Positions 23,182-34,049 of a stretch of 64,000 bases of DNA are shown one piece after another (within the stretch, counting starts at the first letter, position 1; the number at the start of each line of letters is the position of its first letter). The notes under the pieces were generated by a model. The model searched no databases, was not told the DNA's origin, and saw nothing but the letters and a program-made list of their open reading frames with translations. Source of the DNA: Halichoerus grypus. Lineage: Eukaryota > Chordata > Mammalia > Carnivora > Phocidae. The translations under genes were made by a program, and so were the position numbers. The stretch covers positions 110,372,696 to 110,436,695 of the forward strand of contig NC_135720.1 in the NCBI RefSeq assembly GCF_964656455.1, read 5' to 3'.

Positions 23182-24645
23182 AAACACATTCCATGCTTTG
23201 GAAGAACAAATATTGTTAAAATGTCTATACTACGCAAAGCAATCTATACATTTAATGTAATCCCTAACAAAATACCAACAGCATTTTTCACAGAACTAGA
23301 ATAAACAATCCTGAAATTTGTATGGAACCACAAAAGACCCTGAATAACCAAAGCAATCTTGAAAAAGAAAAGCAAAGCTGGAGGCATCACAATTCTGGAC
23401 TTCAAGTTATATTACAAAGCTGTAGTCATCAAAACAGTATGGTACTGGCACAAAAATAAACACATAGGTCAGTAGAACAGATTAGAAAACCCAGAAATAA
23501 ACCCACAACTATATGGCCAATTAATCTTCAACAAAGCAGGAAAGAATATCCAATGGGAAAAGGACAGTCTCTTCAACAAATGGTGTTGAGAAAAGTGGAC
23601 AGCTACATGCAAAAGAAAGAAACTGGATCACTTTCTTACATCATACACAAAATTCAAAATGGATCAAAGACCTAAATGTGAGACCTGAAACCATAAAAAT
23701 CCGAGAAGAGAGCACAGCAGTAATTTCTCTGACATTGGCCGTGGCAACATTTTTCTAGATATGTCTCCTGAGGCAAGGGGAACAAAAGCAAAAATACACA
23801 ATTGGGACTACATCAAAATAAGAAGCTTCTGCACAGCAAAGGAAACAATCAAAACTAAAGGCAAACTATGGGATGGGAGAAGATATTTGCAAATGACATA
23901 TCCAGTAAAGGGTTAGTATCCAAAATATATAAATAACTCATAAAACTCAACACCCAAAAAACAAATAACCCAATTAAAAAATGGGCAATATACATGAATA
24001 GACATTTCTCCAAAGAAGACATACAGATGGCCAACAGACACATGAAAAGATGTGCATCATCACTTATCATCAGGGAAATGCAAATCAAAACTACAATGAG
24101 ATATCACCTCCCACCTGTCAGAATGGCTAAAATCAAAAACACAAGAAACAACTGTTGGTGAGAATGTGGAGAAAAAGGAACACTGGTGCACTGTTGGTGG
24201 TAATGCAAACTGGTGCAGCCACTCTGGAAAATAGTATGGCGGTTCCTCAGAAAGTTAAAAATAGAACTACCCTAGGATCCAGCAGTTGCACTACTGGGTA
24301 TTTACCCAAAGAATGCAAAAACACTAATTCAAAGGGATACATGCACCCTGGTGTTTATAGCAGCATTATTTACATAAGCTAAGATATGGAAGCAGCCCAA
24401 GTGTCCATCGATTGATGAATGGATAAAGAAGAATACAAAAGAACTTCATCTTGCCATTCGCAATGACATGGATAGAGCTAGAAAATGTAATGCTAAGCAA
24501 AATAAGTCAGAGAAAGAAAAATACCATATGATTTCACTCATATGTGGACTTTAAGAAACAAAACAAACAAGCAATGGGAAAAAGAGAGAGAAACAAACCA
24601 AGAAACAGACTCTGAACTATACAGAACAAACCGATGGTTACCAGA

Positions 24646-24668
24646 GGGGAGGGGTGGGGGGATGGGGG
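24646..24668 (+). other. Putative G-quadruplex in L1 3'UTR
   Basis: There are four runs of G (4, 4, 6 and 5) with loops A, T and AT. It lies in the L1 3' untranslated region about 140 bases before the A-tail. A G-rich tract at this location is a recurrent property of mammalian L1s. Confidence 0.65.
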
Positions 24669-24811
24669 AAATAAGTGATGAGGATTAAAGAGCGCACTTA
24701 CCATGATGAGCACAGATATATGGATGTGTTGAATATCTATATTGTACACCTGAAACTAATATACCACTGTTTATTAACTAACTGGAATTAAAATAAAAAC
24801 TTAAAAAAAAA

Positions 24812-26789
24812 GTAAGACCCTCTAAAACAAATACTACTTTACCAGTAGTTCTTTAAACAATCATTTTTAACACCAGAATCATTTACCTTGGAATAGCAAA
24901 TAAAAGGAAAGCATCAGCCTACCCTTTCTGTCGTTTCACTTTGGCAGATGCTTTCTGCACTGCTCCCCAGCACCCCCCACCCCCATAGGCCTGTAGTACA
25001 GGGTCACAGAAATGTGGCTGTTCTCATGAGAGCTTATGGAAGCATAGGGCTTTCCGCAAATTGCCCCAAATTTCTACAAATTTAATACATCATATTGCTT
25101 AAGTATATCTTTTGAGTATTAAGTGAATAAAGCTATTCTGAAAACTGATAAAGGGTCACAGCCACTTAAGGTTAATCTTTGAATTAATCCAATGCAGCAA
25201 TCTACCTTTGAAAAGAAAACCCTCATTCCTCAGGTGCCCTTAAATCAGAGATTTTTTCTTCCCCTAGGAGCTCAGTTTTGTCACCTTGTTAAGTTGCTTT
25301 TGGTGCCTCTTGGTAGCACCTGATGCAATCACTCTCTCTTTTTTTAAGCTTAGCCCTTTGTAAACTGGTAACCATAGAGGCACTTGATCGAAACATTCTG
25401 AACCAGCAGAAGCACTGAGATCAAGAAAAATCCTTCCACCTCCCCTTCTTTCCTCTCCCATCTGTCCACCTCCATTTTGCATCCTTCTCCAAGGAAAAAC
25501 GATTATGATGACAGGCTGGTTGGTGGCCCATAGGGACTCCTTTCAGCAACTCTCCTGGACACTCGGGCTGAGGTCCAGCTGAGGAATCCTTTTTGTCTGT
25601 CTGCTGCGTTGCCTCTTTCAACAATGTATTAGATTCAGTATAAGGGGTATTGGTTACCTAGATAAAATGCAGAGTATGCTTTTACTTCTCCCTGGATTTT
25701 CTTTCCGTCCCCCCTTAAGACCTAACAGTAGGATCCTCTTTCTTCCTTTTTCCTTATGATATCCAAACCGTGTCCCTCAATGATTATGACATTACCAGCC
25801 TTGTCACGTTATTCTTTTACTGTAACTGATACCCCAGTCTAGACTGTTCAGATTTTCCATACGGTTTAATGTTTAGAAATGGCTAATGGTCCTTTTCCTT
25901 GCCATGTCTTACAGTAGCTCTGAAGCTCTGGCGGCTTCATTGTCTCCATGTAAGAGGTGAAGAAACCAAAGTATAATTGAGTTCCTTCTCTTTTTCTCTC
26001 CACCATGAACGTGATAGTGCAGCCGGTGCTAAAACTCTAGCTGGGAAGATCCCAATGTGTTGCACAATCTTTATAGAGCCTCCTATGGCCTTAAAAAGAA
26101 AATGAGAGAAGGCATCACACCTTCTGGTCCAACCCATCCTCTTTCCTAAGGGTGTAAATTGTAGATAGTTTCATTAAATGTTGTGGCTAGGCCTTGACGA
26201 CATTTCTTTTTATTCCTAGCCTTTGTTTGCTCCAAAGGAGCTTACATTTGGGCAGCATTTAGCCGCAAATAACAGAGAACCAGATTAAGAAAGACTTTTT
26301 AAATGTATGTGTGTGTTTGTTTTGCTTTCACTTGTCTGTGTGGGTCTCACATAACAAAATGTCCGCAGGTGGATGTGGCGGGCATTAGTTCTGCAAGTCA
26401 GCGAGCGCTTCAATTTTCTTGGTCTTTTTCACATGCATTTTTGCTTAGAGTAAAATGACCTCTGTGAAGGCTTTAACTACCTCATCTGCATTTAGGCAGA
26501 AAGAAAGAGAGGGCCAAGAGTAAAGAGCCCTGCCAACCAAGTCTGTACCTTTTTATTAGGAAAAGCCCAAGCTCTATTTGGAACCCCACCCAGCTGACTT
26601 CCACTGAGTGAGGAGGTGGAACTGTGTCATATGCTCAGCCCTAGCGAGGTTGCAGAAGTGGAGGGTCACGATAAGGGGTTGGCTCATCCAGTCAGCCGTT
26701 CTGCCATACAACCCTACCTCCTGCTTGACATTTCACATCTACCTTGGAAGTTTTATAAATCCCCATATTTCATGTGGTCTCTCTGTTCT
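24812..26789. other. Intron, no recognised feature
   Basis: No exon or repeat was recognised with confidence. Composition is mixed, with short open frames lacking family motifs. Confidence 0.5.
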
Positions 26790-26870
26790 TGTTTTTTTAA
26801 ACAGCCTTATTGAGATATAAGTCATAAATCATACAATTTACCATTTAAAGTATACAATTCAGCAGGGTTT
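26790..26870 (-). mobile_element. Short L1 3'-end fragment
   Basis: 'CAGCCTTATTGAGATATAAGTCATAAATCATACAATTTACCATTTAAAGTATACAATTCA' is the antisense form of a common old L1 3' end. Only about 80 bases are preserved. Confidence 0.65.
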
Positions 26871-27090
26871 TTTTTTCCATTTATTTTTTAAAGATGCCCT
26901 TTAAGCTTATAGCTTCTGGATGTATCCAAAAGAGTAAATATAATAATTGTATTTTATATCATTCTCAGCTTCAAAAATGTTCTGTAAATAAAAAGCCTGT
27001 GTCTGCTGACTGGGTAGTTCTGATCCAAAACAAGCAGAATTACTGATCATCTGTGTTTGCTTTCTTTTTTTTAATAAATATGAGGGTTTC

Positions 27091-27278
27091 TTTTCTTTTC
27101 TTTTTTTCTAAAGATTTTATTTATTTATTTGAGAAAGAGAGAGCACAGAAGGAGAGGGAGAAGCAGATTCCCCACTGAGCAGGGACCCTCTCCCCGGGCG
27201 GGACTCATCCCAGAACCCTGAGATCATGACCTGAGCTGAAGGCAGACGCTTAACCGACTTAGCCACCTAGGTGCCCCT
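27091..27278 (-). mobile_element. CAN SINE (older, minus strand)
   Basis: The tail AAAGATTTTATTTATTTATTTGAGAAAGAGAG is at the left. The core GAACCCTGAGATCATGACCTGAGCTGAAGG and the head AGCCACCTAGGTGCCCC are at the right. It has internal deletions compared with other copies. I could not define a target-site duplication. Confidence 0.9.
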
Positions 27279-27799
27279 CCTTGGGCATTCCTACTTCTTC
27301 TTTTATCTTTTAGGGCAGCCAGGGTTAAGGTTACTGCCTCAGCTCAGGTTCAGCTCAGTGCCTGACAGTAGGAGCCAATGATTTCTTTCTTACTCACTCT
27401 GTTTCGATGGTACTATTTGGGTTGATCTTTTCTTAAATTGTAGTGGTAAGAACCAAGAATAAGTTTTGGGTGTTGAAGAAGGGATGGGGCAGGCCACCAA
27501 GCTTGCTTTGATTGGAACTGTTGAGGCATAACCAACTTGAGAATAGGGAGTGCTCCATATCTTATGCCTTTTGCATAAGAGGTTTGAGCCAAAAATTCTA
27601 CTAGCAATTAAGTCCTTTTGCTTCTGACTTGCTGGGACTCTCCTGGCATATACATACCTCAAGAACCTTGTGGGAAAGGGTAGGTGCGATCTAGTGTAAT
27701 AGATTTTATTCCTAAGTCCCTTAGGTATATACCATTTCATTGTCCTCTCCTGCCTAATGCACACCTTTCTTCCTGGAGGTTAAAAAAAAAAAGATAAAA
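27279..27799. other. Intron, no recognised feature
   Basis: A 124-codon minus-strand open frame (27390-27764) has no recognised motif. A second long frame overlaps it, so it is treated as chance. No repeat family could be assigned. Confidence 0.4.
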
Positions 27800-27940
27800 C
27801 AGGGCACCTGTGTGGCTCAGTCAGTTAAGCGTCCAACTCTTGATATCATTTGAGATCTTGATTTCGGGGTTGTGAGTTCAAGCCACGCCCATTTTTTTTG
27901 TTTTGTTTTACTTAAAATAAATAAGTAAATAACATCTATA
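27800..27940 (+). mobile_element. Old, shortened CAN SINE at the L1 insertion site
   Basis: It has the head AGGGCACCTGTGTGGCTCAGTCAGTTAAGCGTCCAACTCTTGAT and a core with GATTTCGGGGTTGTGAGTTCAAGCC, which is close to a B box. It then drops directly into a T-rich and AAATAAATAAGTAAAT tail without the usual CT-rich middle. The full-length L1 inserted right after this SINE's tail. Confidence 0.8.
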
Positions 27941-27941
27941 A

Positions 27942-27959
27942 TCAAATAGTATCTTTATT
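27942..27959. repeat. Target-site duplication of the full-length L1 (left copy)
   Basis: TCAAATAGTATCTTTATT is identical to 35099-35116. It marks the left boundary of the L1, next to its A-tail. Confidence 0.9.
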
Positions 27960-28011
27960 TTTATTTTTTATTTTATTTTTTGCTTTTTGAAATTTTTATT
28001 GCCTTCCTGAA

Positions 28012-28499
28012 TACAAACACATTTTTAGTTTGTATTTTGCTTGACTTCTTTCCATTGGTCTCTTTAAGATCTTTTTTCTTTTTTTTTAGTGTTCCATGAT
28101 TCATTGTTTGCGTATAACACCCAGTGCTCCATGCAGAACGTGCCCTCTTTAATACCCATCACCAGGCTAACCCATCCTCCCACCCCCCTCCCCTCTAGAA
28201 CCCTCAGTTTGTTTTTCAGATTCCATCGTCTCTCATGGTTCGTCTCCCTGTCCGACTTCCCCCCCTTCATTCTTCCCCTCCTGCTATCTTCTTGTTCTTC
28301 TTTTTTTTTTAACATATAATGTATTATTTGTTTCAGAGGTACAGATCTGTGATTCAACAGTCTTGCACAGTCTTGCACAATTCACAGCACTCACCATAGC
28401 ACATACCCTCCCCAATATCTATCACCCAGCCACCCCATCCCTCCCAACCTCCCCCCACTCCAGCAACCCTGGAGTTTGTTTCCTGAGATTAAGAATTCC
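28012..28499 (-). mobile_element. L1 3'UTR with two G-rich tracts
   Basis: It follows the end of ORF2. On the minus strand there are G-run clusters at 28171-28194 and 28433-28456, each with four or more runs of three to six G and short loops. The A-rich end lies left of 28010. The T-runs at 28074-28088 and 28301-28312 become internal A-runs in L1 orientation. Confidence 0.75.
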
Positions 28500-31400
28500 T
28501 CATATCAGTGAGGTCATATGATACCTGTCTTTCTCTGATTGACTTACTTCGCTCAGCATAACACCCTCCAGTTGCATCCACATCGTTGCAAATGGCAAGA
28601 TTTCATTCCTGTTCATGGCTGCATAATACTCCATTGTATATATATACCACCTCTTCTTTATCCATTCATCTGTCGATGGACATCTTGGCTCTTTCCACAG
28701 TTTGGCTATTGTGGACATTGCTGCTATAAACATCGGGGTGCACATACCCCTTCGGATCCCTACATTTGTATCTTTGGGGTAAATACCCAGTAGTGCAATT
28801 CCTGGGTCATACGGTAGCTCAATTTTCAACTTTTTGAGGAACCTCCCTACTGTTTTCCAGAGTGGCTGTACCAGCTTACATTCCCACCAACAGTGTAGGA
28901 GGGTTCGCCTTTCTCCGCATCCCCGCCAACATCTGTTGTTTCCTGACTTGTTAATTTTAGCCATTCTGACTGGTGTGAGGTGGTATCTCATTGAGGTTTT
29001 GATTTGGATTTCCCTGATGCCGAGCGATGTTGAGCACTTTTTCATGTGTCTGTTGGCCATTTGGATGTCTTCTTTGGAAAAATGTCTGTTCATGTTTTCT
29101 GCCCATTTCTTGATTGGATCATTTGTTCTTTGGGTGTTGAGTTTGATAAGTTCTTTGTAGATTTTGGATACTAGCCCTTTATTGATATGTCATTTGCAAA
29201 TATCTTCTCCCATTCTGTCAGTTGTCTTTTGGTTTTGTTGACTGTTTCTTTTGCTGTGCAAAAGCTTTTTATCTTGATGAAGTCCCAATAGTTCATTTTG
29301 CCCTTGCTTCCCTTGCCTTTGGTGATGTTTCTAGGAAGAAGTTGCTGCAGCTGAGGTCGAAGAGGTTGCTGCCTATGTTCTCCTTTAGGATTGTGATGGA
29401 CTCCTGTCTCACATTTAGGTCTTTCAACCATTTTGAGTCTATTTTTGTGTGTGGGGTAAGGAAATGGTCCAGTTTCATTCTTCTGCATGTGGCTGTCCAA
29501 TTTTCCCAACACCCTTTGTTGAAGAGACTGTCTTTTTTCCACTGGACATTCTTTCCTGCTTTGTTGAAGATTAGTTGACCATAGAGTTGAGGGTCCATTT
29601 CTGGGCTCTCTATTCTGTTCCATTGATCTATGTGTCTGTTTTTGTGCCAGTACCATACTGTCTGGATGATTACAGCTTTGTAATAGAGCTTGAAGTCCAG
29701 AATTGTGATGCCACCAGCTTTGCTTTTCTTTCTCAACATTCCTCTAGCTATTCAGGGTCTTTTCTGGTTCCATACAAATTTTAGGATTATTTGTTCCATT
29801 TCTTTGAAAAAAGTGGATGGTCTTTTGATAGGGATTGCATTGAATGTGTAGATTGCTGTAGGTAGTATTAACATCTTCACAATATTTTTTCTTCCAATCT
29901 GTGAGCATAGAACGTTTTTCCATTTCTTTGTGTCTTCCTCAATTTCTTTCATGAGTATTTTATAGTTTTCTGAGTACAGATCCTTTGCCTCTTTGGTTAG
30001 ATTTATTCCTAGGTATCTTATGGTTTTGGGTGCAATTGTAAATAGGATCAACTCCTTAATTTCTCTTTCTTCTGTCTTGTTGTTGGTGTATAGGAATGCC
30101 ACTGATTTCTGTGCATTGATTTTCTATCCTGCCACTTTACTGAATTCCTGTATGAGTTCTAGCAGTTTTGGGGTGGAGTCTTTTGGGTTTTCCACATAAA
30201 GTATCATATCATCTGCAAAGAGTGAGAGTTTGACTTCTTCTTTGCCGATTTGGATGCCTTTTATTTCTTTTTGTTGTCTGATTGCTGTGGCTAGGACTTC
30301 TAATACTGTGTTGAATAGCAGTGGTGATAGTGGACATCCCTGCCGTGTTCCTGACCTTAGGGGGAAAGCTCTCAGTTTTTCCCCATGGAGAATGATATTC
30401 GCTGTGAGTTTTTCATACATGGCTTTTATGATATTGAGGTATGTACGCTCTATCCCTATACTCTGAAGAGTTTGATCAAGAAAGGATGCTGTACTTTGTC
30501 AAATGATTTTTCTGCAACTATTGAGAGGATCATATGGTTCTTGTTCTTTCTTTTATTAATGTATTGTATCACACTGATTGATTTGAGGGTGTTGAACCAA
30601 CCTTGCAGCCCAGGGATAAATCCCACTTGGTCATGGTGAATAATCCTTTTAATGTACTGTTGGATCCTATTGGCTAGTATTTTGGTGAGAATTTTTGCAT
30701 CCATATTCATCAAGGCTGTTGGTCTGTAATTCTCCTTTTTGATGGGGTCTTTGTCTGGTTTTGGGATCGAGGTAATGGTGGCTTCATAAAACGAGTTTGG
30801 AAGTTTCCCTTCCATTTCTATTTTTTGGAACAGTTTCAGAAGAATAGGTATTAATTCTTCTTGAAATGTTTGGTAGAATTCCCCTGGGAAGCCATCTGGC
30901 CCTGGGCTTTTGTTTGCTAGGAGATTTTTGATGACTGCTTCAATTTCCTTAGTGGTTATAGGTCTGTTCAGGTTTTCTATTTCTTCCTGGTTCAGTTGTG
31001 GTAGTTGATACACCTCTAGGAATGCATCCATTTCTTCCAGATTATCTAATTTGCTGGCATATAGTTGCTCATAATATGTTCTTAAAATTGTTTGTATTTC
31101 TTTGGTGTTGGTTGTGATCTCTCCTCTTTCATTCATGATTTTGTTGATTTGGGTCATTACTCTTTACTTTTTGATAAGTCTGGCCAGGGGTTTATCAATC
31201 TTGTTAATTCTTTCAAAGAACAAGCTCCTAGTTTCGTTGATCTGTTCTACTGTTCTTTTGTTTTCTACTTCATTGATTTCTGCTCTGATCTTTATTATTT
31301 CTCTTCTGCTGGGTTTAGGCTTTATTTGCTGTTCTTTCTCCAGCTCCTTTAGGTGTAGGGTTAGGTTGTGTATTTGAGACCTTTCCTGTTTCTTGAGAAA

Positions 31401-32330
31401 GACTTGTATTGCTATATACTTTCCTCTTAGGACTGCCTTTGCTGCATCCCAAAGATTTTGAACAGTTGTGTTTTAATTTTCATTGGTTTCCATGAATTTT
31501 TTAAATTCTTCTTTAATTTCCTGGATGACCCATTCATTCTTTAGTAGGATGCTCTTTAGCCTCCATGTATTTGAGTTCTTTCCGACTTTCCTCTTGTGAT
31601 TGAGTTCTAGTTTCAAAGCATTGTGGTCTGAAAATAGGCAGGGAATGATCCCAATCTTTTGGTACTGGTTGAGACCTGATTTGTGACCTAGGATGTGATC
31701 TATTCTGGAGAATGTTCCATGGGCACTAGAGAAGAATGTGTATTCCGTTGCTTTGGGATGGAATGTTCTGAATATATCTGTGAAGTCCATTTGGTCCAGT
31801 GTGTCATTTAAAGTCTTTATTTCCTTGTTGATCTTTTGCTTAGATGATCTGTCCATTTCAATGAGGGGGGTGTTAAAGTCCCCCACTATTATTGTATTGT
31901 TGTCTATGTGTTTCTTTGCTTTTGTTATTAATTGGCTTATATAATTGGCTGCTCCCATGTTAGGGGCATAGATATTTACAATTGTTAGATCTTCTTGTTG
32001 GATAGACCCTTTAAGTAAGACATAGTGTCCTTCCTCATCTCTTATTATAGTCTTTGGTTTAAAATATAATTTGTCTGATACAAGGATTGCCACCCCAGCT
32101 TTCTTTTGGTGTCCATTAGCATGGTAAATGGTTTTCCACCCCCTCACTTTCAATCTGGGGGTGTCTTTGGGTCTAAAATGAGTCTCTTGCAGACAGCATA
32201 TTGATGGGTCTTATTTTTTTATCCAGTCTGATAGCCTGTGTCTTTTGTTTGGGGCCTTTAGCCCATTTACATTCAGGGTAACTATTGAAAGATATGAATT
32301 CAGTGCCATTCTATTGCCTGTAAGGTGACT
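28500..32330 (-). pseudogene. L1 ORF2 (endonuclease, reverse transcriptase, Cys-rich domain), broken
   Basis: ORF2 normally encodes one protein of about 1,270 residues that nicks target DNA and reverse-transcribes L1 RNA. Here it survives in consecutive minus-strand pieces. The endonuclease piece (32153-31473) has IVGDFNTPL and SRIDHILG, keeping the catalytic Asp and His motifs. The RT fingers piece (31157-30456) has [17 protein letters not shown] and [14 protein letters not shown]. The RT palm piece (30420-30124) has [12 protein letters not shown] and [15 protein letters not shown]. Next are thumb and linker pieces (30102-29752 and two overlapping frames at 29739-29171). The last is a C-terminal piece (29093-28500) with the cysteine/histidine motif [18 protein letters not shown] and the end ...YHMTSLI. 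Breaks between pieces are stops or frame changes. The order is intact and no piece is missing on a large scale. Motifs alone suggest moderate age. Confidence 0.92.
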
Positions 32331-32390
32331 GTTACTGTATATTGTCTGTGTTCCTTTCTGGTCTATGTTGCTTTTAGGCTCTCTCTTTGC

Positions 32391-33280
32391 TTAGAGGACC
32401 CCTTTCAATATTTCTTGTAGGGCTGGTTTTGTGTTTGCAAATTCCTTTAGTTTTTGTTTGTCCTGGAAGCTTTTTATCTCTCCTTCTATTTTCAATGACA
32501 GCCTAGCTGGATATAGTATTCTTGGCTGCGTATTTTTCTCATTTAGTGCTCTGAATATATCATGCCAGTCCTTTCTGGCCTGCCAGGTCTCTGTGGATAG
32601 GTCTGTTGCCAATCTAATGTTTCTACCATTGTAGGTTACATATCTCTTCTCCCGACCTGCTTTCAGGATTTTCTCTTTGTCTCTGAGATTTGTAAGTTTT
32701 ACTATTAGATATCGGGGTGTTGACCTATTTTTATTGATTTTGAGGGGGGTTCTCTGTGCCTCCTGGGTTTTGATGCCTGTTTCCTTCCCCAAATTAGGGA
32801 AGTTCTCTGCTATAATTTGCTCCAGTATACCTTCTGCCCCACCTCTTTCTTCTTCTTCTGGGATTCCAATTATTCTAATGTTGTTTCGTCTTATGGTATT
32901 ACTTATCGAATTCTGCCCTCGTGATCCAGTAGTTGTTGATCTCTCTTTTTCTCAGCTTCTTTATTTTCCATCATTTAGTCTTCTATATCACTAATTCTCT
33001 CTTCTGCCTCATTTGTCCTAGCAGTTAGAGCCTCCATTTTTTATTGTACCTCATTAACAGCCTTTTTGATTTCGACTCGGTTACATTTTAGTTCTTTTAT
33101 TTCTCCAGAAAGAGTTTCTCTAATAACTTCCATGCTTTTTTCAAGCCCAGCTAGTATCTTTAAAATCATCGTTCTGAACTCTAGTTCTGACATCTTACTA
33201 ATGTCTGTATTGATTAGGTCCCTGGCAGTCGGTACTGCCTCTTGTTCTTTTTGTTGAGGTGATTTTTTCCATCTTGCCAT
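32391..33280 (-). pseudogene. L1 ORF1 (RNA-binding protein), broken
   Basis: ORF1 encodes the trimeric RNA-binding chaperone of L1. The start is an ATG at 33280 giving MARWKKSPQQKEQE. That frame stops at 33041 after a coiled-coil-like stretch (LEKSMEVIRETLSGEIKELK). The C-terminal piece (32792-32391) carries RRM/CTD-like sequence with RYLIVKLTNLRDKEKILKAG, RLATDLSTETWQARKDWHD and a final ILKGVL. The total span of about 890 bases matches a usual ORF1 of about 300 codons. At least one premature stop or frameshift lies between 33041 and 32792. Confidence 0.9.
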
Positions 33281-33477
33281 TTTGTCCAGAGGAGAATAGA
33301 TGAATGAGAGAACAAAATGCTAACAGGGTGACAATGTCCCCAGAAATATATACACTAAACAAATCCGAAAAGACCTGAAACCAGGGGAAAAGAAAGGGAA
33401 AGAAAGAAAAAAAGAAGAAGAAAAAGGTAAAAACAAACAAAAACAAAACAAAACAAAAAACAGAATATGATCAGATA

Positions 33478-33824
33478 TGATCAGGCTGGTACATAGATCA
33501 GTGCCACACACTAGATTTTGGGCATATTTTGGTCTGTTAGAAGAAAGTGCCTCCCAAAATTTTAAAGAAAGAAGAACTTATATATGTACAAAAATAAGGT
33601 TAATATGATGAAGGGATGGAATATGACTGTAAAGATGAAAATTATAAAAGATTTTATAAAAGGAATTGATAAGAAGTTGGTTGAAAAAAGAAAGAGGATT
33701 TAAATAAAAAAAGGGAGAGAATGTGTTCAGGCAGGAGACTAAAACAAAGCCATACACTAGAGATTTAGGGTATATTTTGATCTGTTAGAAGAAACTGTAT
33801 CCCAAAATTTTAAAGAGAGAACAA

Positions 33825-33860
<36 letters not shown>

Positions 33861-33980
33861 AAAAATAAGGGTAACTACTGTGAAGGGATAGAATATGACT
33901 CTAAAAATGAAAAATAAAAAAGATTTTTTTAAAAAGGGATTGATAAGATGTTGGTTGAAAAAGGGAAAAAGAAAAATTAA
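33478..33980 (-). repeat. Tandem duplication (period about 246 bp) in the L1 5' region
   Basis: Unit A (33478-33723) and unit B (33724-33980) share the order CACTAGA, TATTTTG, TCTGTTAGAAGAAA, CCCAAAATTTTAAAGA, ACTTATATAT, AAAATAAGG, GAAGGGAT, GAATATGACT, TTGATAAGA and TTGGTTGAAAAA. They differ by substitutions and by a longer (TA)n in B. The repeats lie between the GC-rich 5'UTR and ORF1. Confidence 0.85.
33826..33858. repeat. (TA)n microsatellite inside L1
   Basis: About sixteen TA dinucleotides lie in unit B of the L1 tandem repeat. Unit A has only TATATATG at the same place, so the run expanded after the duplication or in one unit only. Confidence 0.9.
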
Positions 33981-34049
33981 AAAAAAAAACAGTTAAAAAA
34001 AATTAACTTTGAAAGACTAAAGAATCATGGTAAAAAAGCCATGAATTCT

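Larger units (their letters stand above)
20515..24811 (+). mobile_element. 5'-truncated carnivore L1 (ORF2 and 3'UTR), with nested SINE
   Basis: It begins near the start of ORF2 (open segment with SVITLKVNGLNAPIKRHK from about 20570) and runs to the L1 end GGAATTAAAATAAAAACTTAAAAAAAAA at 24811. It is therefore about 4.1 kb without its insertion. ORF2 is broken into many frames. The visible motifs are endonuclease VGDFNTPL near 21010, an RT segment with [11 protein letters not shown] and [15 protein letters not shown] (frame 22684-23181), and a 3' portion. A CAN SINE (21253-21455) and a 19-bp micro-insertion (20689-20707) interrupt it. No clean target-site duplication was found. It cannot retrotranspose. 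Confidence 0.9.

Noticed and set aside
27390..27764. 124-codon minus-strand open frame
   Set aside because: A second overlapping frame is also open and neither shows a family motif. An old retroelement was considered but no diagnostic sequence was found.
28500..33280. L1 ORF1/ORF2 as active genes
   Set aside because: Each is split into several frames by stops and frameshifts, so the L1 is a dead copy.
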